The position numbers were made by a program, and so were the translations under genes. Below are positions 1-5,960 of a DNA stretch of 8,399 nucleotides, in pieces (within the stretch, counting starts at the first letter, position 1; each line of letters opens with the position of its first letter). Where the stretch lies: positions 480-8,878 of the forward strand of contig CALMRM010000173.1 in the NCBI GenBank assembly GCA_937871605.1, written 5' to 3'. The DNA comes from an uncultured Terriglobus sp. (lineage in GTDB: Bacteria; Acidobacteriota; Terriglobia; Terriglobales; Acidobacteriaceae). Under the pieces are notes generated by a model that worked only from the letters and a program-made list of their open reading frames with translations, made no database searches and had not been told where the DNA came from.

Positions 1-2616
1 CAGTTGCGCGAACGGGGCAATTTGGGCGTGGGCAACAGCAGCACATCGCTCGAACCCGCCGTGGTAGCCGTTCGCGCGCTGGACATCCCACTGGCTACTC
101 GTCTGACGCGGGCCTTTGGCTTCTACTTCGAACTCATCAACCTGGCCGAGACCAATCACAGGAAGCGCCGCCGTTTGGCGGGTAGCCTGCGCGCAGAGGC
201 CGAGCCGCAGCGTGGCAGCCTGCGGGGCACGCTGCGCCGCATGAAGGTAGCAGGCTACACCGCGGACGAGGCCATGAACCTCTTGCGCCGCATCTGCGTG
301 ACGCCCGTTTTTACAGCGCACCCCACGGAGGTAGCGCGTCGCTCCGTCATCAGCAAGCGTCGCCGCATTGCCGCACTGCTGGAGGAGCTGGACCGCATCC
401 CGCTGACCGGCGATACCGCTGACCGCCTCGAGGCCGACCTGCTGACCGAGATCACCGGCCTGTGGCAGACGGACGACGTGCGCCTGCAGCGCCCAGCGGT
501 GATGGACGAGGTCCGCATGGGGCTGGACTACTTTCACGACAGCATCTTCGACACGGTACCCGCGCTGTATGCGGAGGTGGCGCATGCGTTGGAGAAGGAA
601 TACGGCTTGCGCCTGTCGCTGCCGGAACTGCCGACACTGCTGCGCTTTGGTTCGTGGATCGGCGGCGATCGCGACGGCAACCCGTTCGTCACGCCAGAGG
701 TGACGCGCGAAGCCCTGCGCGCCGCGCGCGAAACGCTGAACACGCATCTGCGCACACGGCTGCGCAGCGCGCTGCAGCAGATCTCCTCGTCCACGCAGCA
801 GGCTGGTGCCAGCGCAGAGCTGGCCGCCGCCGTGGAGGCCTATCTGCAGCAGCTGCCGCTGGCCGGTGCCGAACTGCACGAGCGCTACCTGTGCGAAGAG
901 GTACGTGTGATGCTGGCCTGCATGCTGCTGCGGCTGGGCGATGCGGAGGCTGTGCCCGCCCATGTGGCAGAGGGCGAGCAGCTGCCGCCGTACACCTCCG
1001 CAGGCGAACTGCTGCACGATTTGCAACTCATCCGCGATTCGTTGGCAGCAAACCGCGGTGAGCGCATTGCCGAGAGCATCGTCGATCCGCTCATCGTGGA
1101 GGTGCGCACCTATGGCCTCCATCTGCACACGCTCGACATCCGTCAGCACGCTAAAATCCAGGCGGCTGCCGTTGAAGAGATCAGTGCGTGGCGCGAGGAT
1201 GGTTCACTTCCCGTACCCCCATCGTCAATGTCTGCTGAGGTGCTGGACACCTTCCGCACGGTCGCCGCGGTCAAGCGCTCGGGCGACCCGGAGAGCATCC
1301 GGCAGTGGGTCATCTCCGGCGCGGCTGGCGCGGAGGACGTACTGCGCGTGCTATGGCTGGCACGGCTGGGCGGCGTTGTCGCAGAGCGCACGGAGCACGA
1401 CGCGGGCCTGCTGATCGCACCGCTGTTCGAGAGCATTGAAGACCTGCAGAACGCGCCAGCCATCTGCCGCGAACTCTGGACCAGCCCCGCCTTCCAACCG
1501 CTGCTCGACAGCTGGGGCCGCGAACAGGAAGTGATGCTGGGCTACTCGGACAGCAACAAGGATGGCGGCATGATCGCCAGCACGTGGGAAGTTTGGAAGG
1601 CACACCGCGCGCTGCACACCGTGGCGCGCGAGTGCGGCGTACATCTGCGCTTGTTCCACGGGAGGGGCGGCACGGTAGGCCGTGGCGGCGGTCCCACGCA
1701 TCGTGCGCTGTATGCCCAGCCACTCGACAGCTTCACGGGCTCCATGCGCATCACGGAGCAGGGCGAAGTGCTGAACTTTAAGTACAGCGATGTGGTGCTG
1801 GCTGAGCGCAACCTGGAGCTGATGATTGCCGCCTCGCTGGACGCGCTGGCGCGGCCGGATCTGCGCTCGTCGCCGGGTGGCGCGGGCACGCACCTGACCG
1901 GCAGGATCGAACCCGCATGGGAAGAGGCAATGGACACGCTGGCGGCGTGGTCGCTGGAGCGCTACCGTGCCGATATTCTGGAGTGCGCCGATACTTTCGA
2001 TTATTTCCAGCAGGGCACGCCGGTCGCCGAGCTGGAACACGCCAAGATCGGCTCGCGCCCGGCCAAGCGCAGCGGCAAGCGCGTGCTGGCAGACCTGCGG
2101 GCTATTCCATGGGTCTTCGGCTGGATGCAGTCACGCCACACCGTACCGGCGTGGTACGGCGCGGGCACGGCGCTGGAGCGCTTTGCCTCCGAACGCGATG
2201 GCGGCCTGGAGCTGCTGCAGGCCATGTTCCAGCACTTTCCGTTGTTCCTGGACATGCTGCGCAACATGGAATCGGCACTGGCCAAGAGCGACTTCGGCAT
2301 CGCCGGGCTGTACAGCTCACTCGTGGCGGACGAGGCGCTACGCACCCGCGTGTTTCCGCTGCTGAAAGCCGAATTTGAGCGCACCCGCGCCATGGTGCTG
2401 CGCATTACAGGGCAGGATCAGCTGCTGGAGAAAGACCCCGTGCTCGCGCGGTCGATCCGCCTGCGCAATCCCTACGTGGACCCCATGAGCTGGATTCAGG
2501 TGGAGCTGCTGCGCCGCAAACGCGACGTTGCCGGGGATGGCGACGAGGCCGCTCTGAACCGTGCCATCACGGCGACCATCAACGGCATCTCCGCTGGGCT
2601 GCGCAACACCGGCTGA
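1..2616 (+). CDS. ppc: Phosphoenolpyruvate carboxylase, 5'-partial
   Basis: This enzyme carboxylates phosphoenolpyruvate with bicarbonate to give oxaloacetate and phosphate, a cytoplasmic reaction that refills the TCA cycle. Numbering from the TTG codon at position 4, the first active-site motif FTAHPTEV is at 103-110 (catalytic His106, E. coli His138). RFGSWIGGDRDGNP is at 214-227, LDIRQ at 377-381 and the YSDSNKDGG block with Lys519 at 514-522. The glycine-rich loop FHGRGGTVGRGGG is at 551-563 and the family C-terminus LRNTG at 866-870. Counterparts of residues tied to aspartate feedback inhibition in E. coli are kept (Lys761, an Arg in SIRLRNPY, Asn868), so allosteric control is likely. 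The frame stays open to base 1. Comparison with the 883-residue E. coli enzyme suggests about 30 N-terminal residues lie outside the window, so the TTG at 4 is probably not the real start. The next gene begins 230 bp downstream, so it is unlikely to be tightly coupled. Identification is very secure. Confidence 0.97.
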   Translation, partial: QLRERGNLGVGNSSTSLEPAVVAVRALDIPLATRLTRAFGFYFELINLAETNHRKRRRLAGSLRAEAEPQRGSLRGTLRRMKVAGYTADEAMNLLRRICVTPVFTAHPTEVARRSVISKRRRIAALLEELDRIPLTGDTADRLEADLLTEITGLWQTDDVRLQRPAVMDEVRMGLDYFHDSIFDTVPALYAEVAHALEKEYGLRLSLPELPTLLRFGSWIGGDRDGNPFVTPEVTREALRAARETLNTHLRTRLRSALQQISSSTQQAGASAELAAAVEAYLQQLPLAGAELHERYLCEEVRVMLACMLLRLGDAEAVPAHVAEGEQLPPYTSAGELLHDLQLIRDSLAANRGERIAESIVDPLIVEVRTYGLHLHTLDIRQHAKIQAAAVEEISAWREDGSLPVPPSSMSAEVLDTFRTVAAVKRSGDPESIRQWVISGAAGAEDVLRVLWLARLGGVVAERTEHDAGLLIAPLFESIEDLQNAPAICRELWTSPAFQPLLDSWGREQEVMLGYSDSNKDGGMIASTWEVWKAHRALHTVARECGVHLRLFHGRGGTVGRGGGPTHRALYAQPLDSFTGSMRITEQGEVLNFKYSDVVLAERNLELMIAASLDALARPDLRSSPGGAGTHLTGRIEPAWEEAMDTLAAWSLERYRADILECADTFDYFQQGTPVAELEHAKIGSRPAKRSGKRVLADLRAIPWVFGWMQSRHTVPAWYGAGTALERFASERDGGLELLQAMFQHFPLFLDMLRNMESALAKSDFGIAGLYSSLVADEALRTRVFPLLKAEFERTRAMVLRITGQDQLLEKDPVLARSIRLRNPYVDPMSWIQVELLRRKRDVAGDGDEAALNRAITATINGISAGLRNTG

Positions 2617-2617
2617 G

Positions 2618-2633
2618 TGCTCTCAAAAGAGCA
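2618..2633 (+). terminator. Weak hairpin after the ppc stop
   Basis: A perfect 6-bp inverted repeat (TGCTCT, loop CAAA, AGAGCA) begins one base after the ppc stop codon. No T-run follows it, so it is at best a weak or Rho-assisted end, or an mRNA 3'-end stabiliser. The rest of the gap up to the fasciclin gene shows no other terminator. Confidence 0.3.
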
Positions 2634-2785
2634 TCCAGCATGAACGCGAATGTGGTACATCCCGGGGCGAAGCCGCGCACTGGTGTAGCGGACACACGGC
2701 CATGCCTTCATAGTTGCGTGGGGTGCAAGAGTGGCCTTATTCCATAGGGATTACACCCGCTGCGGCAATCCAGAGTGCAAGACAG

Positions 2786-2820
2786 TGCGTTCTACGCATA
2801 GACCTGCAGGAATCTGCAGG
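2786..2820 (+). promoter_or_regulatory. Two adjacent inverted repeats upstream of the fasciclin gene
   Basis: Two perfect dyads lie back to back just before the fasciclin ribosome binding site. TGCGT-TCT-ACGCA spans 2786-2798 and CCTGCAG-GAAT-CTGCAGG spans 2803-2820. The second has a 7-bp stem with a 4-nt loop and ends 14 nt before the GGAG Shine-Dalgarno at 2835-2838. They could be operators or 5'-UTR hairpins that affect translation or mRNA stability. I found no convincing -35/-10 pair nearby, so which of these applies is unknown. Confidence 0.4.
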
Positions 2821-2846
2821 CAGAAGTCTGAATTGGAGATGCTGTC

Positions 2847-3413
2847 ATGAAGTTTCGGAATGCAATGCTGGGCTGTACCCTTGCCGCCGTTAGTGCGTTT
2901 GCAGTGAACCCGATGGTTGCGCAGAAGAGCGACCCAATGGTGGGTGGCGCTGCCATGTACCCGAGCAAGACAATCGTGCAGAACGCAGGCGCGGCACCCA
3001 ACCTGACCACGCTCGTGACGGCTGTGAAGGCTGCGGGTCTGGTCGACACGTTGAGTGGAACGGGGCCCTTCACTGTGTTTGCACCCACGAATGACGCGTT
3101 TGCCAAGCTGCCGGCCGGTACGGTGGACACGCTTACCCAGCCTGACAACAAGGCACAACTCACCAAGATTCTGACCTACCACGTGGTTCCGGGCCGCCTG
3201 TCGGCAAAGGACATTGAGAAGATGATCAAGAAGGGTAACGGTACCGCTACCCTGACCACGGTGCAGGGCGAAACGCTCAAGGCCATGATGCCCAGCAAAG
3301 GCATGATCACCCTCACCGACGAGAAGGGTGGCACCTCCAACATCACCACCGCGGACGTGTTCCAGAGCAACGGCGTGGTTCATGTGATCGACACGGTACT
3401 GATGCCGAACTAA
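2847..3413 (+). CDS. Secreted fasciclin (FAS1) domain protein
   Basis: A 188-residue protein with one FAS1 domain, a fold used in extracellular adhesion and ligand binding; the partner cannot be told from the sequence. Residues 1-25 form a Sec signal peptide: basic MKFR, a hydrophobic core around 8-20, and a plausible signal peptidase I site after MVA (25). The domain runs from about 40 to 187. It has the H1 box TVFAPTNDAF at 76-85, the conserved YHVVPG at 111-116 and the H2 box GVVHVIDTVLMP at 176-187. Length and order are typical of bacterial single-domain members, which are usually periplasmic or secreted. The ATG at 2847 is supported by GGAG at 2835-2838, 8 nt upstream. The gene is flanked by inverted repeats upstream and an intrinsic terminator downstream, so it is probably monocistronic. 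The family call is very secure; the biological role is open. Confidence 0.95.
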   Translation: MKFRNAMLGCTLAAVSAFAVNPMVAQKSDPMVGGAAMYPSKTIVQNAGAAPNLTTLVTAVKAAGLVDTLSGTGPFTVFAPTNDAFAKLPAGTVDTLTQPDNKAQLTKILTYHVVPGRLSAKDIEKMIKKGNGTATLTTVQGETLKAMMPSKGMITLTDEKGGTSNITTADVFQSNGVVHVIDTVLMPN

Positions 3414-3437
3414 CATCTCGCAGCATTTCATCAACGC

Positions 3438-3464
3438 AGAAGGGCACCTTCCGGGTGCCCTTTT
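3438..3464 (+). terminator. Intrinsic terminator of the fasciclin gene
   Basis: A stem of AAGGGCACC (3440-3448) pairs with GGTGCCCTT (3454-3462) around the loop TTCCG, and the 3' arm ends in a TTTT run (3461-3464). It sits 24 nt after the fasciclin stop codon. The perfect GC-rich stem plus the U-tract make this a standard Rho-independent terminator on the plus strand. Confidence 0.88.
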
Positions 3465-3563
3465 GCAGCGGTCAAAACTGTAGTGTGAGCGACAGAAAGC
3501 GGCTCTCCAGAGAGCAAAACAGACCTGTTAACGCAAGGTTTGTAGGTGAAAACGCCTCTTTGC

Positions 3564-3584
3564 CGTGCCTTACAGGCACGTTTT
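3564..3584 (+). terminator. Second terminator-like hairpin, before the radical SAM gene
   Basis: CGTGCCT (3564-3570), loop TAC and AGGCACG (3574-3580) form a perfect 7-bp stem followed directly by TTTT (3581-3584). It lies 100 nt beyond the fasciclin terminator and 80 nt before the next start codon, so it ends no obvious gene. It may be a back-up terminator, an attenuator in the radical SAM leader, or the end of a short unannotated transcript. A smaller dyad (GCTCTC-CA-GAGAGC, 3502-3515) lies between the two. Nothing coding was seen in 3465-3663. Confidence 0.45.
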
Positions 3585-3663
3585 GGTGCCCTCTGCGCGC
3601 GTTTCTGCTGTCTGTGGCAAGCAATTTGCGCAGAAGTGCACCTAGAGAGAGCCCAAAAAGTGT

Positions 3664-4836
3664 ATGCTTGCGGCCATGGGCGAACAAAAAGCGAACAATG
3701 CGACGGCTACCTTCTTTCCCATCCTTCAGGGTGCGAGTCACGGGCTGAGTCGGATGGCTGCCGAAGCTGAGCAGGTGGACGCAGGGCATGACGTGGAGTT
3801 CCGGTCGCTGCAGGTCCGCTCGGTATTGAACCGCTCCATCAGCAAGCGGCTGCACTGGATGGCGTGGTCCATCAACCCGTACCGCGGCTGCGAGTTTGCC
3901 TGTCGCTACTGCTATGCCCGGTACACCCACGAGTTCCTGGCCCCGGCGCCCGATGCGGCGGACCCTGTGCGTGGCGTGCTGGGCGATGCGGAGCGGCAGC
4001 CCGGCCGTTTTCCGCTCAGCCTGCGCGACCCGGAGGCGTTCGAAAAGCGCATCTTTGTCAAGGAAAACGCAGCCTGGCTCCTGGAGCAGGACCTGCGCCG
4101 CCTGGCCCGGCAGGGGCGCTTGGACGATGAGATCGCCCTGGGCACGGCAACCGACCCATGGCAGCCCATCGAGCGGCGCACCCGGCTGACGCGCAGCCTG
4201 CTGGAGGTGATGGCGAGGCGCGACGGCCTGCGGCTGGGCATTGTGACCAAGTCCACCCTGATCGAGCGCGACATCGACCTGCTTCAGGAAATTCATCGCC
4301 GCGGCACGCTCGCAATTCACATCACGGTCACCACGCCAGACGCGGAGCTGGCTCGCAAGCTGGAGCCGCGCGCACCCCGGCCCGACCTGCGGTTGCGCAC
4401 GGTGCAGCACCTGCGCCAGGCGGGGCTGCGGGTGGGCATCCTGAACTCGCCGCTGCTGCCCGGCATTACCGATTCAGCCGAAAGCATCGACACCATGGCC
4501 GCGCTGGCAAAGGAGGCGGATGCAAGCTTCTTTGCCGCCATGCCGCTGTTCCTCAAGCCCTGCTCGAGGCCGACCTACTTCGAGTTCGTCCGCGAGCACT
4601 TCCCGCATCTGCAGGTCTTGTACGCCGAGCAGTTCCGCGATATGGATTTCGCCTCGCGCCCGTATCGGCTGCGGTTGGAGGCGCTGGTCAAAGCGAGCTG
4701 CGCACGGCATGGTCTGCGCGAGCGCCTGACGGACAACCTCTTGACGCGCGACGCGGGCGAACCGCGCAAGGGCCCAACGTCCGTGCGGGTAGACGCGGCA
4801 CCAGCCAGCGGGGCACAGGGCCTGCTGTTTGCCTAG
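3664..4836 (+). CDS. Radical SAM protein, SplB-like (Rv2578c-type)
   Basis: A 390-residue member of the radical SAM group often labelled 'DNA repair photolyase' or SplB-like (COG1533). Such enzymes cleave S-adenosylmethionine at a [4Fe-4S] cluster to start radical chemistry; the substrate of this subgroup is not established. The cluster motif CEFACRYC gives Cys76, Cys80 and Cys83, preceded by SINPYRGC (69-76). Family blocks follow: ALGTATDPWQPIE (158-170), LGIVTKSTLIERDIDLL (191-207), HITVTTPDAELARKLEP (219-235) and GILNSPLLPGITDS (258-271). This covers the TIM-barrel core. No cysteine occurs between Cys83 and Cys300, so the catalytic cysteine of true spore photoproduct lyase is not in its expected place. 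The last residues contain QGLLF (385-389), like a sliding-clamp-binding peptide. The start is uncertain: only a distant GAGAGAG (3645-3651) precedes the ATG at 3664, and ATGs at 3676 or 3754 are alternatives. The family call is secure; the function is not. Confidence 0.92.
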   Translation: MLAAMGEQKANNATATFFPILQGASHGLSRMAAEAEQVDAGHDVEFRSLQVRSVLNRSISKRLHWMAWSINPYRGCEFACRYCYARYTHEFLAPAPDAADPVRGVLGDAERQPGRFPLSLRDPEAFEKRIFVKENAAWLLEQDLRRLARQGRLDDEIALGTATDPWQPIERRTRLTRSLLEVMARRDGLRLGIVTKSTLIERDIDLLQEIHRRGTLAIHITVTTPDAELARKLEPRAPRPDLRLRTVQHLRQAGLRVGILNSPLLPGITDSAESIDTMAALAKEADASFFAAMPLFLKPCSRPTYFEFVREHFPHLQVLYAEQFRDMDFASRPYRLRLEALVKASCARHGLRERLTDNLLTRDAGEPRKGPTSVRVDAAPASGAQGLLFA

Positions 4837-4854
4837 ACTCCGTTCGAGTTGGCT

Positions 4855-5001
4855 TTCGGAAGGGCACAGCTTGAGCTGTGCCAGCTAATCAAAGCAGGAA
4901 GGAGGCCTTTGGCCCTGAGGCCAGTTTTGAGCAGACCTCGGCGGCTAAAGCCGTGTTACCAAGCGACTAATTTGGCATGGCTGAAGCGATGCCCTTCCGA
5001 A
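4855..5001. repeat. 147-bp REPIN/MITE-like palindromic repeat (family A)
   Basis: The element is bounded by perfect 12-bp inverted ends, TTCGGAAGGGCA at 4855-4866 and TGCCCTTCCGAA at 4990-5001. Each end carries a hairpin: GGCACAGC-TTGA-GCTGTGCC (4863-4882) and GGCATGGC-TGAA-GCGATGCC (4974-4993, one mismatch). Read in opposite orientation, the two 28-nt arms match at 23 positions, and one of the stem differences is a compensated C-G to T-A pair. The middle holds further small dyads: GGCC-TTT-GGCC (4904-4914), GGCC-CTGA-GGCC (4911-4922) and CGGC-TAAA-GCCG (4942-4953). It contains no credible ORF and no clear target-site duplication. Paired inverted REP hairpins define REPINs, which are mobilised in trans by RAYT transposases; assigning it to that class is inference. 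Confidence 0.7.
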
Positions 5002-5105
5002 GGACAGGCCGTATTTGCGAAACGTGTATCAACGCGGATGCGGCTGGTTAGGAACGGACGGGCTGAGTTTCGCCGCAGTGTCACAGCCGTACACTACCCT
5101 GCAAC

Positions 5106-5112
5106 AAGGAGG
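5106..5112 (+). promoter_or_regulatory. Strong ribosome binding site setting the DUF2278 start
   Basis: AAGGAGG ends 4 nt before the ATG at 5117. It is the best Shine-Dalgarno in the window and fixes the start there rather than at the longer in-frame opening at 5015. Confidence 0.85.
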
Positions 5113-5116
5113 ACAC

Positions 5117-5803
5117 ATGCCCATCCAGAACTACAGCCTGCTCAAAGGCACACCCACCGCAGGACAGGTGGTCAGCGGGTCCAGCGCGCACTACCAGATC
5201 ACGGTGCAGGCCACCAGCGGCCCATTTACGGTCGCGGTCAACATCCAGAGCGTGGATGGCAGCGAGGTGCTCTACGCCATTGAGCCAAGCTTTACGCCGC
5301 CCGAGCCGCTCACGGCGGTTGCCAGCGGCATCCACATTGTGCCCAGCAAGCCGGGCGGCCTGGCCATCGACTTCGTGCGCGAGACGGTTCAGGGCAAGCC
5401 GCTCATCCAGCGGTCGCAGATGGCGCTGCTGCCCATTGCCAGCGACACCGCGAAATTCATCCACGAAATGCAGACCGAAGATCACCGGCATGAGCAGAAA
5501 CAGCATGCGCTGGGCAATGCCGTGGTCACGTTGCTGAACCAGGCTGTCAGCCAGAAGGGCTCACTCGTGTACGCCTTTGGCAGCGCGTTCCAGGATAACG
5601 GTGTGACGGACGGCATCCACGACATCCACATGAACCAGGGCAATCCGCTGAGCAACCATGGCGCAGACAACGGCATTTGGCAGGATGGCGCGCTGTTCGT
5701 TTACCTGCCCAAGACCAAGTCATACACTGCGGTGTTCATCGCGTTCCAGACGGAAAGTTGGCAGACGGACGCGAATGGCAATCCAGTCGCAGCCGCACAC
5801 TGA
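5117..5803 (+). CDS. DUF2278 (YukJ-like) protein of unknown function
   Basis: A 228-residue protein that I recognise as DUF2278, the family of Bacillus YukJ, whose function is not established. The N-terminal block PIQNYSLLKG (2-11) and HYQITV (25-30) are typical, followed by VAVNIQS (39-45) and SEVLYAIE (49-56). The family signatures come next: GGLAIDFVR (80-88), LVYAFGSAF (150-158), GIHDIHMNQGN (166-176), DNGIWQDGALF (184-194) and AVFIAFQ (205-211). No signal peptide or membrane segment is visible, so it is probably cytoplasmic. The His/Asp-rich GIHDIHMNQGN stretch is the obvious candidate for a binding or catalytic site, but that is inference. It stands alone, with a REPIN-like element on each side (4855-5001 and 5828-5914). 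Its length is normal for the single-domain form. Residues 110-140 are rich in His, Glu and Gln and probably helical. Confidence 0.9.
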   Translation: MPIQNYSLLKGTPTAGQVVSGSSAHYQITVQATSGPFTVAVNIQSVDGSEVLYAIEPSFTPPEPLTAVASGIHIVPSKPGGLAIDFVRETVQGKPLIQRSQMALLPIASDTAKFIHEMQTEDHRHEQKQHALGNAVVTLLNQAVSQKGSLVYAFGSAFQDNGVTDGIHDIHMNQGNPLSNHGADNGIWQDGALFVYLPKTKSYTAVFIAFQTESWQTDANGNPVAAAH

Positions 5804-5827
5804 CACGGCTAACGAATCCGCGGGAAT

Positions 5828-5914
5828 GGGTGCCCCACATCTCCAAAGGAGATGTGGGGCTAAGGTGTACACAGGCATCTGATCCCACATCTCCTTCAGA
5901 GATATGGGGCACCC
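5828..5914. repeat. 87-bp REPIN-like inverted hairpin pair (family B)
   Basis: Two arms, 5828-5858 and 5884-5914, are inverted copies of each other with 28 of 31 matching positions around a 25-nt spacer. The ends read GGGTGCCCCACATCTC and, on the other strand, GGGTGCCCCATATCTC. Each arm folds on itself. The left one is a perfect 13-bp stem with a 3-nt loop (GCCCCACATCTCC-AAA-GGAG..., 5832-5860). The right one is a 10-bp stem with one mismatch (5884-5908). It begins 25 nt after the DUF2278 stop, so the left hairpin would also sit at that mRNA's 3' end, but no T-run makes it a classic terminator. No ORF lies inside it. The sequence is unrelated to the 4855-5001 element. Assigning it to the REP/REPIN class is inference. 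Confidence 0.75.
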
Positions 5915-5960
5915 GGTACCCAGAACCAAGCACATATCACAGCCGGTACGATGAGAGGGT

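Noticed and set aside
4..6. TTG as the start codon of the PEP carboxylase
   Set aside because: The frame is open to base 1, and about 30 N-terminal residues are missing relative to E. coli Ppc. The gene is most likely cut by the window edge.
1351..2040. Minus-strand ORF of 229 residues inside ppc
   Set aside because: It lies wholly antisense to a strongly conserved gene, has no recognisable domain, and is expected in GC-rich DNA.
2847..2879. Lipoprotein signal (MLGC at residues 7-10) in the fasciclin protein
   Set aside because: The cysteine lies only ten residues in, before the hydrophobic core. A signal peptidase I site after residue 25 fits better.
2751..3434. Minus-strand ORF of 227 residues opposite the fasciclin gene
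   Set aside because: It is the antisense shadow of a clear FAS1 coding region and runs through that gene's terminator side. It shows no domain.
3472..4410. Minus-strand ORF of 312 residues opposite the radical SAM gene
   Set aside because: It is long, but antisense to a conserved catalytic domain. Its composition (Arg, Gln, His, Ala) is typical of GC-rich shadows and no motif is recognised.
4863..4882. GGCACAGC-TTGA-GCTGTGCC hairpin as the terminator of the radical SAM gene
   Set aside because: No T-run follows, and the hairpin is one arm of the 147-bp inverted element.
5015..5116. Upstream extension of the DUF2278 gene to an alternative start at 5015
   Set aside because: It would add 34 residues unlike the family. 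The strong AAGGAGG at 5106 points to the ATG at 5117, where the family's PI-NY-LKG start begins.
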